Positions 1 through 5,169 of a stretch of 5,169 nt of DNA are shown here, piece by piece. Origin of the DNA: Bordetella parapertussis (GTDB lineage: Bacteria; Pseudomonadota; Gammaproteobacteria; Burkholderiales; SG8-41); the NCBI GenBank assembly GCA_945863085.1, contig CAMBCD010000213.1, positions 1 to 5,169 on the forward strand. The letters run 5' to 3'. Numbering within the stretch: the first letter of the stretch is position 1; the number at the start of each line of letters is the position of its first letter. The notes under the pieces were generated by a model. That model had not been told where the DNA came from and searched no databases. It was given only the letters and a program-made list of their open reading frames with translations. The position numbers and the translations under genes are program-made.

Positions 1-23
1 GGGCACGGGGGCGGCAGCCGCAG

Positions 24-611
24 TCACTGCGCAGACCGGGGTGGCACCGTCCACAGGTGGATGGTCGAAGTCCAGCTGCCGGTGACGTCGTATTTTTCGT
101 CGAGGTCCAGATGCACCGTGCTGTCCGGTTTCCAGTCACCGAAATCAAAGTCGTGAGACACAATGCGGGTGCCCGGTTTCAGTTCGCGCAGGAATTTGGC
201 GCGCAGCAGGCGCATCATGTCGGGCAGCAGATAAAGGGTGATCACCGTCGCCTCGCGGATGTCCGCATGCAGCACATCACGCTGCTCGAAACTGATGCGT
301 TTTTCCAGCTGGAGTTTGCGCGCGGCAAGGTTGCTGCGCTCGACCAGTTCACCGTCGATGTCAAAACCCTTGCCGCGGGCGCCGAATTTTTGCGCGGCAC
401 TGATGACAATGCGGCCATCCCCCGAACCAAGGTCGATCACAAAATCACGTTCGGAGACGCCGGCAATGCCGAGCATGGCATCCACCACGCGTTGCGGTGT
501 CGGCACATAAGGCCCGCCGGTGAGTTGCGGTTCGTCCGCCAGGACGCGGGGGGGTACCGCAAGCACCATGCACAACATCAGGCCGACACCGGCAAGCACC
601 CGAAAAATCAC
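24..611 (-). CDS. Class I SAM-dependent methyltransferase with N-terminal signal/anchor segment, FAM173-like
   Basis: The 195-residue product has a short basic start (R4), a hydrophobic stretch at about residues 5-19 and a plausible signal peptidase I site VLA|DE after A25. A Rossmann methyltransferase fold follows: the pre-motif PYVPTP (34-39), the glycine-rich SAM loop VIDLGSGDGR (58-67), the acidic end of strand 2 GFDID (82-86), RDVL with D112, and TLYLLP (125-130). Near the end is VSHDFDFGDW (151-160). The PYVP plus DLGSGDGRI combination resembles the FAM173 group, whose human members methylate lysines of mitochondrial inner-membrane proteins; that likeness is from memory and the substrate here is unknown. 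The start codon is GTG, supported by AAAGG 7 nt upstream. It is the last gene in the run, 48 nt after the permease gene, so operon membership is uncertain. Methyltransferase fold: high confidence; substrate and compartment: low. Confidence 0.88.
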   Translation of the reverse strand: MIFRVLAGVGLMLCMVLAVPPRVLADEPQLTGGPYVPTPQRVVDAMLGIAGVSERDFVIDLGSGDGRIVISAAQKFGARGKGFDIDGELVERSNLAARKLQLEKRISFEQRDVLHADIREATVITLYLLPDMMRLLRAKFLRELKPGTRIVSHDFDFGDWKPDSTVHLDLDEKYDVTGSWTSTIHLWTVPPRSAQ

Positions 612-618
612 AAAAATA

Positions 619-623
619 CCTTT
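619..623 (-). promoter_or_regulatory. Ribosome binding site for the methyltransferase (supports GTG start)
   Basis: On the minus strand this reads AAAGG and lies 7 nt before the GTG at 609-611. No in-frame ATG offers a better start without losing the hydrophobic N-terminus, so this site decides the start and keeps the signal-like segment in the protein. Confidence 0.55.
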
Positions 624-659
624 AAAAACAATAACTTATAAATTCTGGGCGCCGCAAGC

Positions 660-2183
660 TCAGCCCGCCTGATCATCAAGTCCGACGTTGGAGCGCCAGT
701 CGCGGCTTTTGAACAGCAGCGGTTTCAAGGCCAGCAGCAGCAGCAAAAGACCCAGCGCCAGCATCACCACCGCAATCGGCCGCTCAAGGAATATGCCATA
801 AGTACCACCGCTCAGCGCCAGTGACTGGCGCAGCGACAATTCGAGCATGGGGCCCAGCACCAGGCCCAGCGCCACCGGGGCCAGGTCAAATCCGGTTTTG
901 CGCAGCACGTAACCGATGCCGCCCATCGCCAGCATGATCCACACGTCGATCATGCTGTTGCTGACCGAATAACAGCCGAGGATGCAAAACGCAAGGATGC
1001 AGGGATACAGATAGGCATAGGGTATGCGCAACAGGTTCACGAACAGTCCAACCATCGGCAGGTTCAATACCAGCATCACCACATTGCCGACATACATGCT
1101 GGCGACAAAACCCCAGAACAGGTCCGGCTGCTCCTGGATCAGCATGGGGCCCGGCAGGATGCCGTGGACCATGATCGCCGCGATCATCACTGCCGTCACC
1201 GGGCTGGTGGGTATGCCCAGCGCCAGCATCGGCACGAAGGCGCCGGTGGCAGCCGCATTGTTCGCTGACTCGGGGCCGGCGACACCCTCGATCGCACCTT
1301 TGCCGAAACGCTCCGGATGGCTCGAGATGCGCCGCTCAATGCCGTACGACACAAACGACGAAATGATGTGCGCCGCACCCGGGATGATGCCGATCATGAA
1401 ACCGAGCAGGCTGCCGCGCAGGATGGGGCCGACCGACAGGCACAGATCCTGCCGCGACGGCACCAGCTGGCGCAGCGTTGGCTGCTGCACTTTGGGCGGA
1501 TCGACCTGCCCCGCGGTGAGCAGGATTTCGGAAATGCCGAACAGGCCCACCGCCACCGGCACGATGCCGACACCATCCCCGAGTTCAATGATGTCGAAAT
1601 TGAAGCGCGTGTAACCGCTCATCGCGTCGATGCCGATCATGCCGAGCAGCAGACCGAACACCGCCATCGCCAGCGTTTTCAGCATCGAACCGCCGCTCAT
1701 ATAGGCCAGCACGAACAAGCCCATCAGCAGCAGCGCGGTGTATTCGGGCGGACCGAAACGCAGCGCAAACGATGCCAGCGTCGGCGCCAGCAGCATCAGG
1801 CCGATGACACCCAGCGTGCCGGCGAAAAATGAACCGATGGCGGCAATCGCCAGCGCCGGTCCGGCGCGCCCCTGCTGCGTCATCGCATAACCGTCGATGC
1901 AGGTCATCACCGATGCCGCTTCACCGGGTATGCGCATCAGGATCGAAGTGGTTGAACCGCCGTACATTGCGCCGTAATAAACACCGGCAAGCAGCACGAT
2001 GGCGATGATCGGGTTCAGGCCGAAGGTTGCGGGCAGCAGCAGGCTGATTCCGGCCAGCGGTCCCAGCCCGGGCATCATGCCGACCAGTGTGCCGATGATG
2101 CAGCCGGCGAAGGCGTACATCAGCACCTCCGGCTGGAAGGCCACCGAAAATCCCATCATCAGGCTGTGGAAGGTTTCCTGCAT
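660..2183 (-). CDS. Tripartite tricarboxylate transporter large permease subunit, TctA family
   Basis: This is the large integral inner-membrane subunit of a TTT-type secondary transporter, which works with the TctB-like and TctC/Bug-like proteins encoded just upstream. From the ATG at 2181-2183 it has 507 residues, near the usual 500 for TctA. Numbered from that ATG, family signatures are GTLVGMMPGLGP (31-42), YGGSTTSIL with RIPGEAAS (about 74-91), IDGY (96-99), QQGRAG (103-108), GIIPGA (265-270), GPESANNAA (303-311) followed by LGIPTSP, and LGLVLGPMLE (439-448). Long hydrophobic segments run throughout, and a hydrophilic loop lies near 225-250. The upstream TTG at 2196-2198 would add five residues (512 in all) and overlap the tctB-like stop. 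I prefer the ATG because TctA proteins usually have only about ten residues before the GFSVAF-like segment. Neither start has a good Shine-Dalgarno. Family certain; substrate unknown. Confidence 0.96.
   Translation of the reverse strand: MQETFHSLMMGFSVAFQPEVLMYAFAGCIIGTLVGMMPGLGPLAGISLLLPATFGLNPIIAIVLLAGVYYGAMYGGSTTSILMRIPGEAASVMTCIDGYAMTQQGRAGPALAIAAIGSFFAGTLGVIGLMLLAPTLASFALRFGPPEYTALLLMGLFVLAYMSGGSMLKTLAMAVFGLLLGMIGIDAMSGYTRFNFDIIELGDGVGIVPVAVGLFGISEILLTAGQVDPPKVQQPTLRQLVPSRQDLCLSVGPILRGSLLGFMIGIIPGAAHIISSFVSYGIERRISSHPERFGKGAIEGVAGPESANNAAATGAFVPMLALGIPTSPVTAVMIAAIMVHGILPGPMLIQEQPDLFWGFVASMYVGNVVMLVLNLPMVGLFVNLLRIPYAYLYPCILAFCILGCYSVSNSMIDVWIMLAMGGIGYVLRKTGFDLAPVALGLVLGPMLELSLRQSLALSGGTYGIFLERPIAVVMLALGLLLLLLALKPLLFKSRDWRSNVGLDDQAG
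815..831. repeat. 17-bp inverted repeat inside the permease gene
   Basis: The sequence gcgccagt-g-actggcgc has perfect 8-bp arms around one central base. It lies in the part of the permease gene encoding the RQSLALSGG region near the C-terminus. There is no T-tract beside it, so it is not a classical terminator. It may be a chance product of GC-rich coding sequence or a protein-binding palindrome. Confidence 0.4.
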
Positions 2184-2194
2184 CAGTAATGCAC

Positions 2195-2198
2195 TCAA
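2195..2198 (-). promoter_or_regulatory. TTGA stop/start junction between small and large permease genes
   Basis: On the minus strand TTGA contains the TGA stop of the small subunit gene (2195-2197) and a possible TTG start of the large subunit gene (2196-2198). The competing ATG is at 2181-2183, 11 nt past the stop. The only purine-rich stretch, GGGGA at 2201-2205, is 2 nt from the TTG (too close) and 17 nt from the ATG (too far). Whichever start is used, translation of the large permease probably depends on ribosomes finishing the small subunit. Confidence 0.5.
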
Positions 2199-2680
2199 AA
2201 TCCCCAGGGGCCACGCGGCAGCGGCACCTTGAGCAGGACACCGACCACGTAAAACGACACCAGGCTGAATCCGGCCGCCACCAACGCCACGGTCAGTGGT
2301 TTCTTGCGTTCAACCACGCCCAGAAAAAACACCAGGAACACCAGGATGGTCAGGCGATAACCGATGTATTCCAGGCCCAGCGCGGCGACCCCGCAGGCCA
2401 GCAGGATCACTACGGCGCGGCCTGACTCGGGCCAGCGGATTTCCCGCAATGCCGTCGCGCGGCTGCCGAACGCGGTGATCAACAGGCCGATGCCGCCCAG
2501 CGCAATCGCCAGCAGCAGGGGCACATAACCGGGACCGGGTTCAGCCAGCGTGCCCACCGGGAATTCGCGGTTCAGCCACCAGATCCAGGCCGCCAGCGCG
2601 GCCAGCATCAGACCGGAAACCTGGTCGCTTTTGATACCGCCGCTTTTGATACGGTCGCTTTTGATGCGGCCCCCGGTCAT
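2195..2680 (-). CDS. Tripartite tricarboxylate transporter small membrane subunit, TctB family
   Basis: This 161-residue protein is the small integral membrane partner of the TctA-like permease, near the usual TctB length. Hydrophobic segments lie at about residues 21-37, 52-72, 88-123 (probably two helices) and 128-150. The loop after the first helix contains EPGPGYVP (47-54), and the C-terminus has the LKVPLPRG pattern typical of TctB. Residues 5-19 are a threefold pentapeptide repeat (RIKSD, RIKSG, GIKSD) ahead of the usual DQVSGL start of the first helix, giving a basic N-terminal tail likely to face the cytoplasm. The ATG lies 6 nt after the binding-protein stop codon. No proper Shine-Dalgarno is visible (GGCGG at 2691-2695 is 10 nt away), which suggests translational coupling. 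TctB proteins are poorly conserved, so identity rests on length, topology, C-terminal motif and position between tctC- and tctA-like genes. Confidence 0.9.
   Translation of the reverse strand: MTGGRIKSDRIKSGGIKSDQVSGLMLAALAAWIWWLNREFPVGTLAEPGPGYVPLLLAIALGGIGLLITAFGSRATALREIRWPESGRAVVILLACGVAALGLEYIGYRLTILVFLVFFLGVVERKKPLTVALVAAGFSLVSFYVVGVLLKVPLPRGPWGF
2624..2668 (-). repeat. Three-copy 15-bp in-frame tandem repeat at the start of the tctB-like gene
   Basis: On the plus strand the units are gtcgcttttgatacc (2624-2638), gccgcttttgatacg (2639-2653) and gtcgcttttgatgcg (2654-2668). Any two differ at two positions, and the core cgcttttgat is identical in all three. As 15 is a multiple of three, each unit encodes five residues, [RG]IKS[DG], and the reading frame survives changes in copy number. 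It covers residues 5-19 of the small transporter subunit. Confidence 0.9.
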
Positions 2681-2686
2681 GACGGG

Positions 2687-3649
2687 TTAACCGCCGACCT
2701 TGCCGACGATTTTCACCACGGCCGCCAGGCGTTTGGCATCGGCATCCAGGTATTTGGCAAACTCCGGCGCATCCAGGTACCGCACCGGTGAATTCAGCTT
2801 GGCCATCTGGTTTTTGAAATCGGGATCGGCCACGGCCTGCCGCGTCGCGTCGCGCAACACCTTGAGCACCGGTGCCGGCGTCGCCGCGGGCACAAACATC
2901 CCCGCCCAGATGTAATAGACGATGTCGTAACCCTGCTCCTTGAACGTAGGCACATCCGGGTAATTCGGATGGCGCTCCGCCCCCCAGCTGACGATGGTGC
3001 GCATCTTGCCGGCCTTGACGTGGCCGCTGATCGCGGCAGGACCGCCGGCAGTCATGGTGACATGGCCGCCCAGCAGCTGTGTGATCGCAGGTCCGCCGCC
3101 GGTCGTCGGCACGTGGCGCATTTTCAGCTTGGCTGCATGCATGAACATTTCCATCGGCATGTGCAGTGCGCCGTAAACACCGGAAGACGAGAACGACAGT
3201 TCACCCGGCTGCTTGCGCGCCAGCGCGATGACCTCCTTCAGCGTTTTCACCGGCAGCGAAGGATGCACCACCAGAATCACCGGGTCGGCGGAAATCAATG
3301 CCACCGGCGCCAGTTGATCCAGTGAATACGCCGACTTGCGGTCGAACAGCTTGTCCGCTTCGGGAATCACCGTAATGCTCGACAGCGCCATCAGCACCGT
3401 GTAACCGTCGGGCTTGGCATTGGCCACCGCGGCGTTGCCCACCGCACCGCCGGCGCCCGGGCGGTTGGTGATGGACACCGGCTGCCTGAGGATTTTTTCC
3501 AGTGCCGCCGCCGTTGGCCGGCCGGTGATGTCGGCCACGCCACCCGGCGGGAACGGCACGATCATGCTGATCGGACGACTGGGGAACTCCTGCGCCTGCG
3601 CAGCTACAGCAAAAAATGCCCCGACCAGGGCAATCACGATCTGCTTCAT
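2687..3649 (-). CDS. Periplasmic substrate-binding protein, Bug/TctC family
   Basis: This is the extracytoplasmic solute receptor of the TTT system: it captures the substrate in the periplasm and delivers it to the TctA/TctB pair. The 320-residue length is typical. A signal peptide is clear: MK at the start, a hydrophobic core at about 4-17, and cleavage at AQA|QE after A19. Bug hallmarks follow in order: PSRPISMIVPFPPGG (23-37) then D40 and R44; NRPGAGGAVG (62-71); KPDGYT (79-84); FSSSGVYGALH near 150-160; HVPTTGGGPA then QLLGGHV near 175-190; and YPDVPTFKEQGY near 230-240. Bug ligands are usually small carboxylates or amides, but the ligand cannot be predicted by eye. The gene opens the transporter trio, follows a 54-nt gap after the FAH-family gene, and has the strongest ribosome binding site in the window, fitting the usual need for excess binding protein. 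Confidence 0.96.
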   Translation of the reverse strand: MKQIVIALVGAFFAVAAQAQEFPSRPISMIVPFPPGGVADITGRPTAAALEKILRQPVSITNRPGAGGAVGNAAVANAKPDGYTVLMALSSITVIPEADKLFDRKSAYSLDQLAPVALISADPVILVVHPSLPVKTLKEVIALARKQPGELSFSSSGVYGALHMPMEMFMHAAKLKMRHVPTTGGGPAITQLLGGHVTMTAGGPAAISGHVKAGKMRTIVSWGAERHPNYPDVPTFKEQGYDIVYYIWAGMFVPAATPAPVLKVLRDATRQAVADPDFKNQMAKLNSPVRYLDAPEFAKYLDADAKRLAAVVKIVGKVGG

Positions 3650-3655
3650 GGTGTT

Positions 3656-3662
3656 CTCCTCC
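3656..3662 (-). promoter_or_regulatory. Strong ribosome binding site of the binding-protein gene
   Basis: The minus strand reads GGAGGAG, ending 6 nt before the ATG at 3647-3649. It is the best Shine-Dalgarno match among the genes here, while the small permease gene just downstream has almost none, predicting more binding protein than membrane subunits per transcript. Confidence 0.8.
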
Positions 3663-3703
3663 GTTATTGGTTTTGACGCATCAGCTTATTTTCAACTCTT
3701 TTT

Positions 3704-4657
3704 TCAGGCTGCCGCAACCACCCTGTTCACCAGACGACCAACCTTTTCGATCTCGCAAACCACTTCATCCCCGGGTTGCAGGTATCCGCCCGCGGTCACC
3801 ACGTCCTTGCGCATCGGTTTCTTGCCGCCGAGTTCGGCATCGCTGCCCCAGGCGGTGCCGCCCGGCGTTCCGGTGGAAATCACCACCCCGGGCTGCAGTG
3901 TGACAAAGGTCGAAAAAAACTCGACCAGCTGTGCGCAGGTCCAGATCATTTTTCCGGTGACATTACTCTGCCGCAATTCACCATTGACCAGTGTCTTCAG
4001 GGCGAGCGCCTGCGGATCAGGGACTTCATCGGCGGTCACCAGTGCCGGGCCGATCGGTGCGCAGGTATCGAAATTCTTGCCCGGTCCGAGGTTGTACACC
4101 GAAGAACCGTCGGGGCGCAGCGTGACCTGACGGTCGCGCGCGGTGACATCATTCATGACGCTGTAACCGTAAACATGCTCCAGCGCCCGGGATGCCGGAA
4201 TATGGCGCCCGGCCTTGCCGATGACGATCAGCAGTTCGGTTTCGTAATCCAGTTTTTTGGTCACCCGCGGATCAGACACGATGTCGTCACCGTGGGCGAT
4301 CACGCCGAGCCCGGTTTTCAGGAAAAACTCCGGATCCTTGCGCGTGACTTCGGGTTTTTCCTCGCGGTGATCCCAGTAATTTTCACCGCTGCACAGGATC
4401 AGCGACGGAACCAGCGGTGCCAGCAGCTTCACTCCGGCCAGCGGAGTGCGCGCCGCCTTGCCCGCCGACCGCAGCGCAGCCTTCGCCACCCTGATGCCCT
4501 CCGCTCCGGCTGCGATCAGCCGCGTCATGTCGGCAAACGCAGCGAGCACTTCAATTGCGATGCCATTCGGCGCCGCGTCCAGAAGGTCAACCACGTCGTC
4601 ACCATCCAGCGCACCCAAACGCAGCGCGCCGTTGCGCCTGTACCTGACGAATCTCAT
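3704..4657 (-). CDS. Fumarylacetoacetate hydrolase family protein
   Basis: A complete 317-residue member of the FAH superfamily, cytoplasmic metal-dependent enzymes that hydrolyse, hydrate, isomerise or decarboxylate 2-oxo acid and ring-cleavage intermediates. Residues 1-75 form the smaller N-terminal domain (MRFVRYRRNG start). The catalytic fold begins near 86 with CSGENYWDHREE (89-100), where most relatives have GLNY. Expected metal ligands are visible: E139 and E141 in LDYETEL and D170 in MNDVTAR (168-174). Later motifs are PIGPALVT (201-208), VNGELRQ (224-230), STGTPGGTAWG (261-271) and LQPGDEV (293-299). The stretch at 272-290 between the last two is longer than in the neighbouring FAH-family protein. 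The start ATG lies 8 nt after the upstream stop, with a weak AGG (4665-4667) overlapping that stop, suggesting coupling. The exact reaction cannot be fixed; 2-keto-4-pentenoate hydratase-like or acylpyruvase-like activities are possible. Confidence 0.93.
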   Translation of the reverse strand: MRFVRYRRNGALRLGALDGDDVVDLLDAAPNGIAIEVLAAFADMTRLIAAGAEGIRVAKAALRSAGKAARTPLAGVKLLAPLVPSLILCSGENYWDHREEKPEVTRKDPEFFLKTGLGVIAHGDDIVSDPRVTKKLDYETELLIVIGKAGRHIPASRALEHVYGYSVMNDVTARDRQVTLRPDGSSVYNLGPGKNFDTCAPIGPALVTADEVPDPQALALKTLVNGELRQSNVTGKMIWTCAQLVEFFSTFVTLQPGVVISTGTPGGTAWGSDAELGGKKPMRKDVVTAGGYLQPGDEVVCEIEKVGRLVNRVVAAA

Positions 4658-4665
4658 CGCATCGC

Positions 4666-5169
4666 CTAGGCCACCGGATTCTCGAGAGTGCCGATGGGTT
4701 CGATGGTGATGGCCACGTGGTCGCCGGGTTTCAGGTACTTGGGCGGATTAAAACCGATGCCGACACCGGCGCAGGTGCCGGTGGCGATCAGGTCACCCGG
4801 TTCCAGGGTCATGACCTTGGACAGATCCTCGATCAGCCGCGGAATGTCGAAGATCAGCTGGCTGACAAAGGCGTCCTGGCGCAGTTCGCCGTTGACCTTG
4901 GTGGTCAGCCGCAATTGTGTGACATCCTTGATTTCATCGACAGTGACGATGCACGGACCCATCGGGCAGAAACCGTCCGGGCTTTTGCCGAGGAACCACT
5001 GCTTGTGGCGGTTCTGCAATGTGCGCGCGGTGACGTCGTTGATGATGGTGTAGCCGTAGACATGTTTGTAGGCGTTTTTCTGCGTGATGTTGCGCCCGCC
5101 CTCGCCCATGACCACGGTCAGTTCGCCCTCGTAATCCACCGAATTGGTGTAATCGTTGGCGCTGGGAAT
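4666..5169 (-). CDS. Fumarylacetoacetate hydrolase family protein, N-terminus cut by window edge
   Basis: Only the C-terminal 167 residues are in the window. The frame stays open to the right edge (IPSANDYTNSVDYEGEL), and the GTG at 5137-5139 encodes the V of the conserved VDYEGEL motif, so it is internal and not the start. In partial numbering the metal ligands are E14 and E16 (DYEGEL) and D45 (INDVTAR), with GYTIINDVTAR at 39-49. Also present are CPMGPCIVT (68-76), VNGELRQ (92-98), LEPGDLIATGT (122-132) and the ending IGTLENPVA. After TGT this copy has C133, where the neighbouring FAH-family protein and many relatives have proline. It appears to be a normal catalytic FAH-family enzyme, perhaps about 280-320 residues when complete (a family estimate). 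It is the first visible gene of the run and ends 8 nt before the next FAH-family gene. Reaction undetermined. Confidence 0.92.
   Translation of the reverse strand: MPSANDYTNSVDYEGELTVVMGEGGRNITQKNAYKHVYGYTIINDVTARTLQNRHKQWFLGKSPDGFCPMGPCIVTVDEIKDVTQLRLTTKVNGELRQDAFVSQLIFDIPRLIEDLSKVMTLEPGDLIATGTCAGVGIGFNPPKYLKPGDHVAITIEPIGTLENPVA

Noticed and set aside
1..23. Possible terminator after the methyltransferase gene
   Set aside because: Minus strand GCGGC-T-GCCGC can pair, but the one-base loop is too small and no T-run follows before the window ends.
564..575. Lipobox at C14 of the methyltransferase signal segment
   Set aside because: The residues LMLC do not fit the usual [LVI][ASTVI][GAS]C pattern, and a better signal peptidase I site follows at VLA|DE.
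57..641. Plus-strand open frame of 194 codons opposite the methyltransferase gene
   Set aside because: The minus strand carries clear SAM-binding motifs and a ribosome binding site, while the plus-strand product has no recognisable domain.
612..659. AT-rich gap before the methyltransferase as a possible separate promoter
   Set aside because: On the minus strand TTTATAAG resembles a -10 element, but the only -35-like hexamer (TTGCGG) is 11 nt away from TATAAG, far from the usual 17. A promoter is possible but not supported.
3650..3703. Terminator or promoter in the 54-nt gap between FAH-family and binding-protein genes
   Set aside because: There is an A-rich run just after the FAH-family stop, but no hairpin and no convincing -35/-10 pair. 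Read-through with a strong ribosome binding site is simpler.
3414..4130. Plus-strand open frame of 238 codons spanning the binding-protein/FAH gene boundary
   Set aside because: It runs across two well-supported minus-strand genes and the gap between them, with low-complexity A/S/P/T-rich composition and no motif.
3776..4669. Long plus-strand open frame of 297 codons opposite the complete FAH-family gene
   Set aside because: It mirrors a gene with full family motifs on the minus strand. Its translation is rich in R, H, Q and D with no recognisable motif, typical of an antisense shadow in GC-rich DNA.
4764..4783. Inverted repeat caccggc / gccggtg with a 6-nt spacer
   Set aside because: It lies within codons of the conserved TGTCAGVG motif of the FAH-family gene, lacks a T-tract, and such 7-bp GC-rich arms are expected by chance here.
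5137..5139. GTG as the start of the right-hand FAH-family gene
   Set aside because: The codon falls within the conserved VDYEGEL metal-binding motif and the frame continues open to the window edge, so the gene begins beyond 5169.

Overview
The window looks like GC-rich proteobacterial DNA, most likely from a betaproteobacterium of the Burkholderiales/Bordetella type. This is inferred from the GC- and C/G-ending codon preference and from a complete tripartite tricarboxylate transporter (TTT) operon with a Bug/TctC-type binding protein, a family strongly expanded in that group. No RNA gene, insertion sequence, CRISPR array or phage gene is visible.

All six genes lie on the minus strand, so transcription runs from high to low coordinates. 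In that order they are: a fumarylacetoacetate hydrolase (FAH) family enzyme cut by the right edge (4666-5169); a second, complete FAH-family enzyme (3704-4657); a TctC/Bug periplasmic binding protein (2687-3649); the small TTT membrane subunit TctB (2195-2680); the large TTT permease TctA (660-2183, or 2198 if a TTG start is used); and a small SAM-dependent methyltransferase with an N-terminal signal-like segment (24-611). Gaps in transcription order are 8, 54, 6, 11 (or a 4-nt overlap) and 48 (from 2183 to 2195 and 611 to 660 respectively). The first five genes are very probably one operon. The methyltransferase may be co-transcribed or may simply lie downstream.

The functional reading is a catabolic uptake module. 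The Bug protein binds an organic (probably carboxylic) acid in the periplasm, TctA/TctB import it, and the two FAH-family enzymes act on 2-oxo acid or ring-cleavage intermediates. The exact substrate cannot be read from sequence. No regulator, ring-cleavage dioxygenase or CoA enzyme is present in the window to narrow it, and the operon start lies beyond the right edge.

Nothing here amounts to a clearly new system. The points most worth a second look are a three-copy 15-bp in-frame tandem repeat at the start of tctB, a FAM173-like methyltransferase that appears to be exported or membrane-anchored, and two divergent FAH-family genes placed 8 nt apart. There is no gene-free stretch longer than 60 bases.
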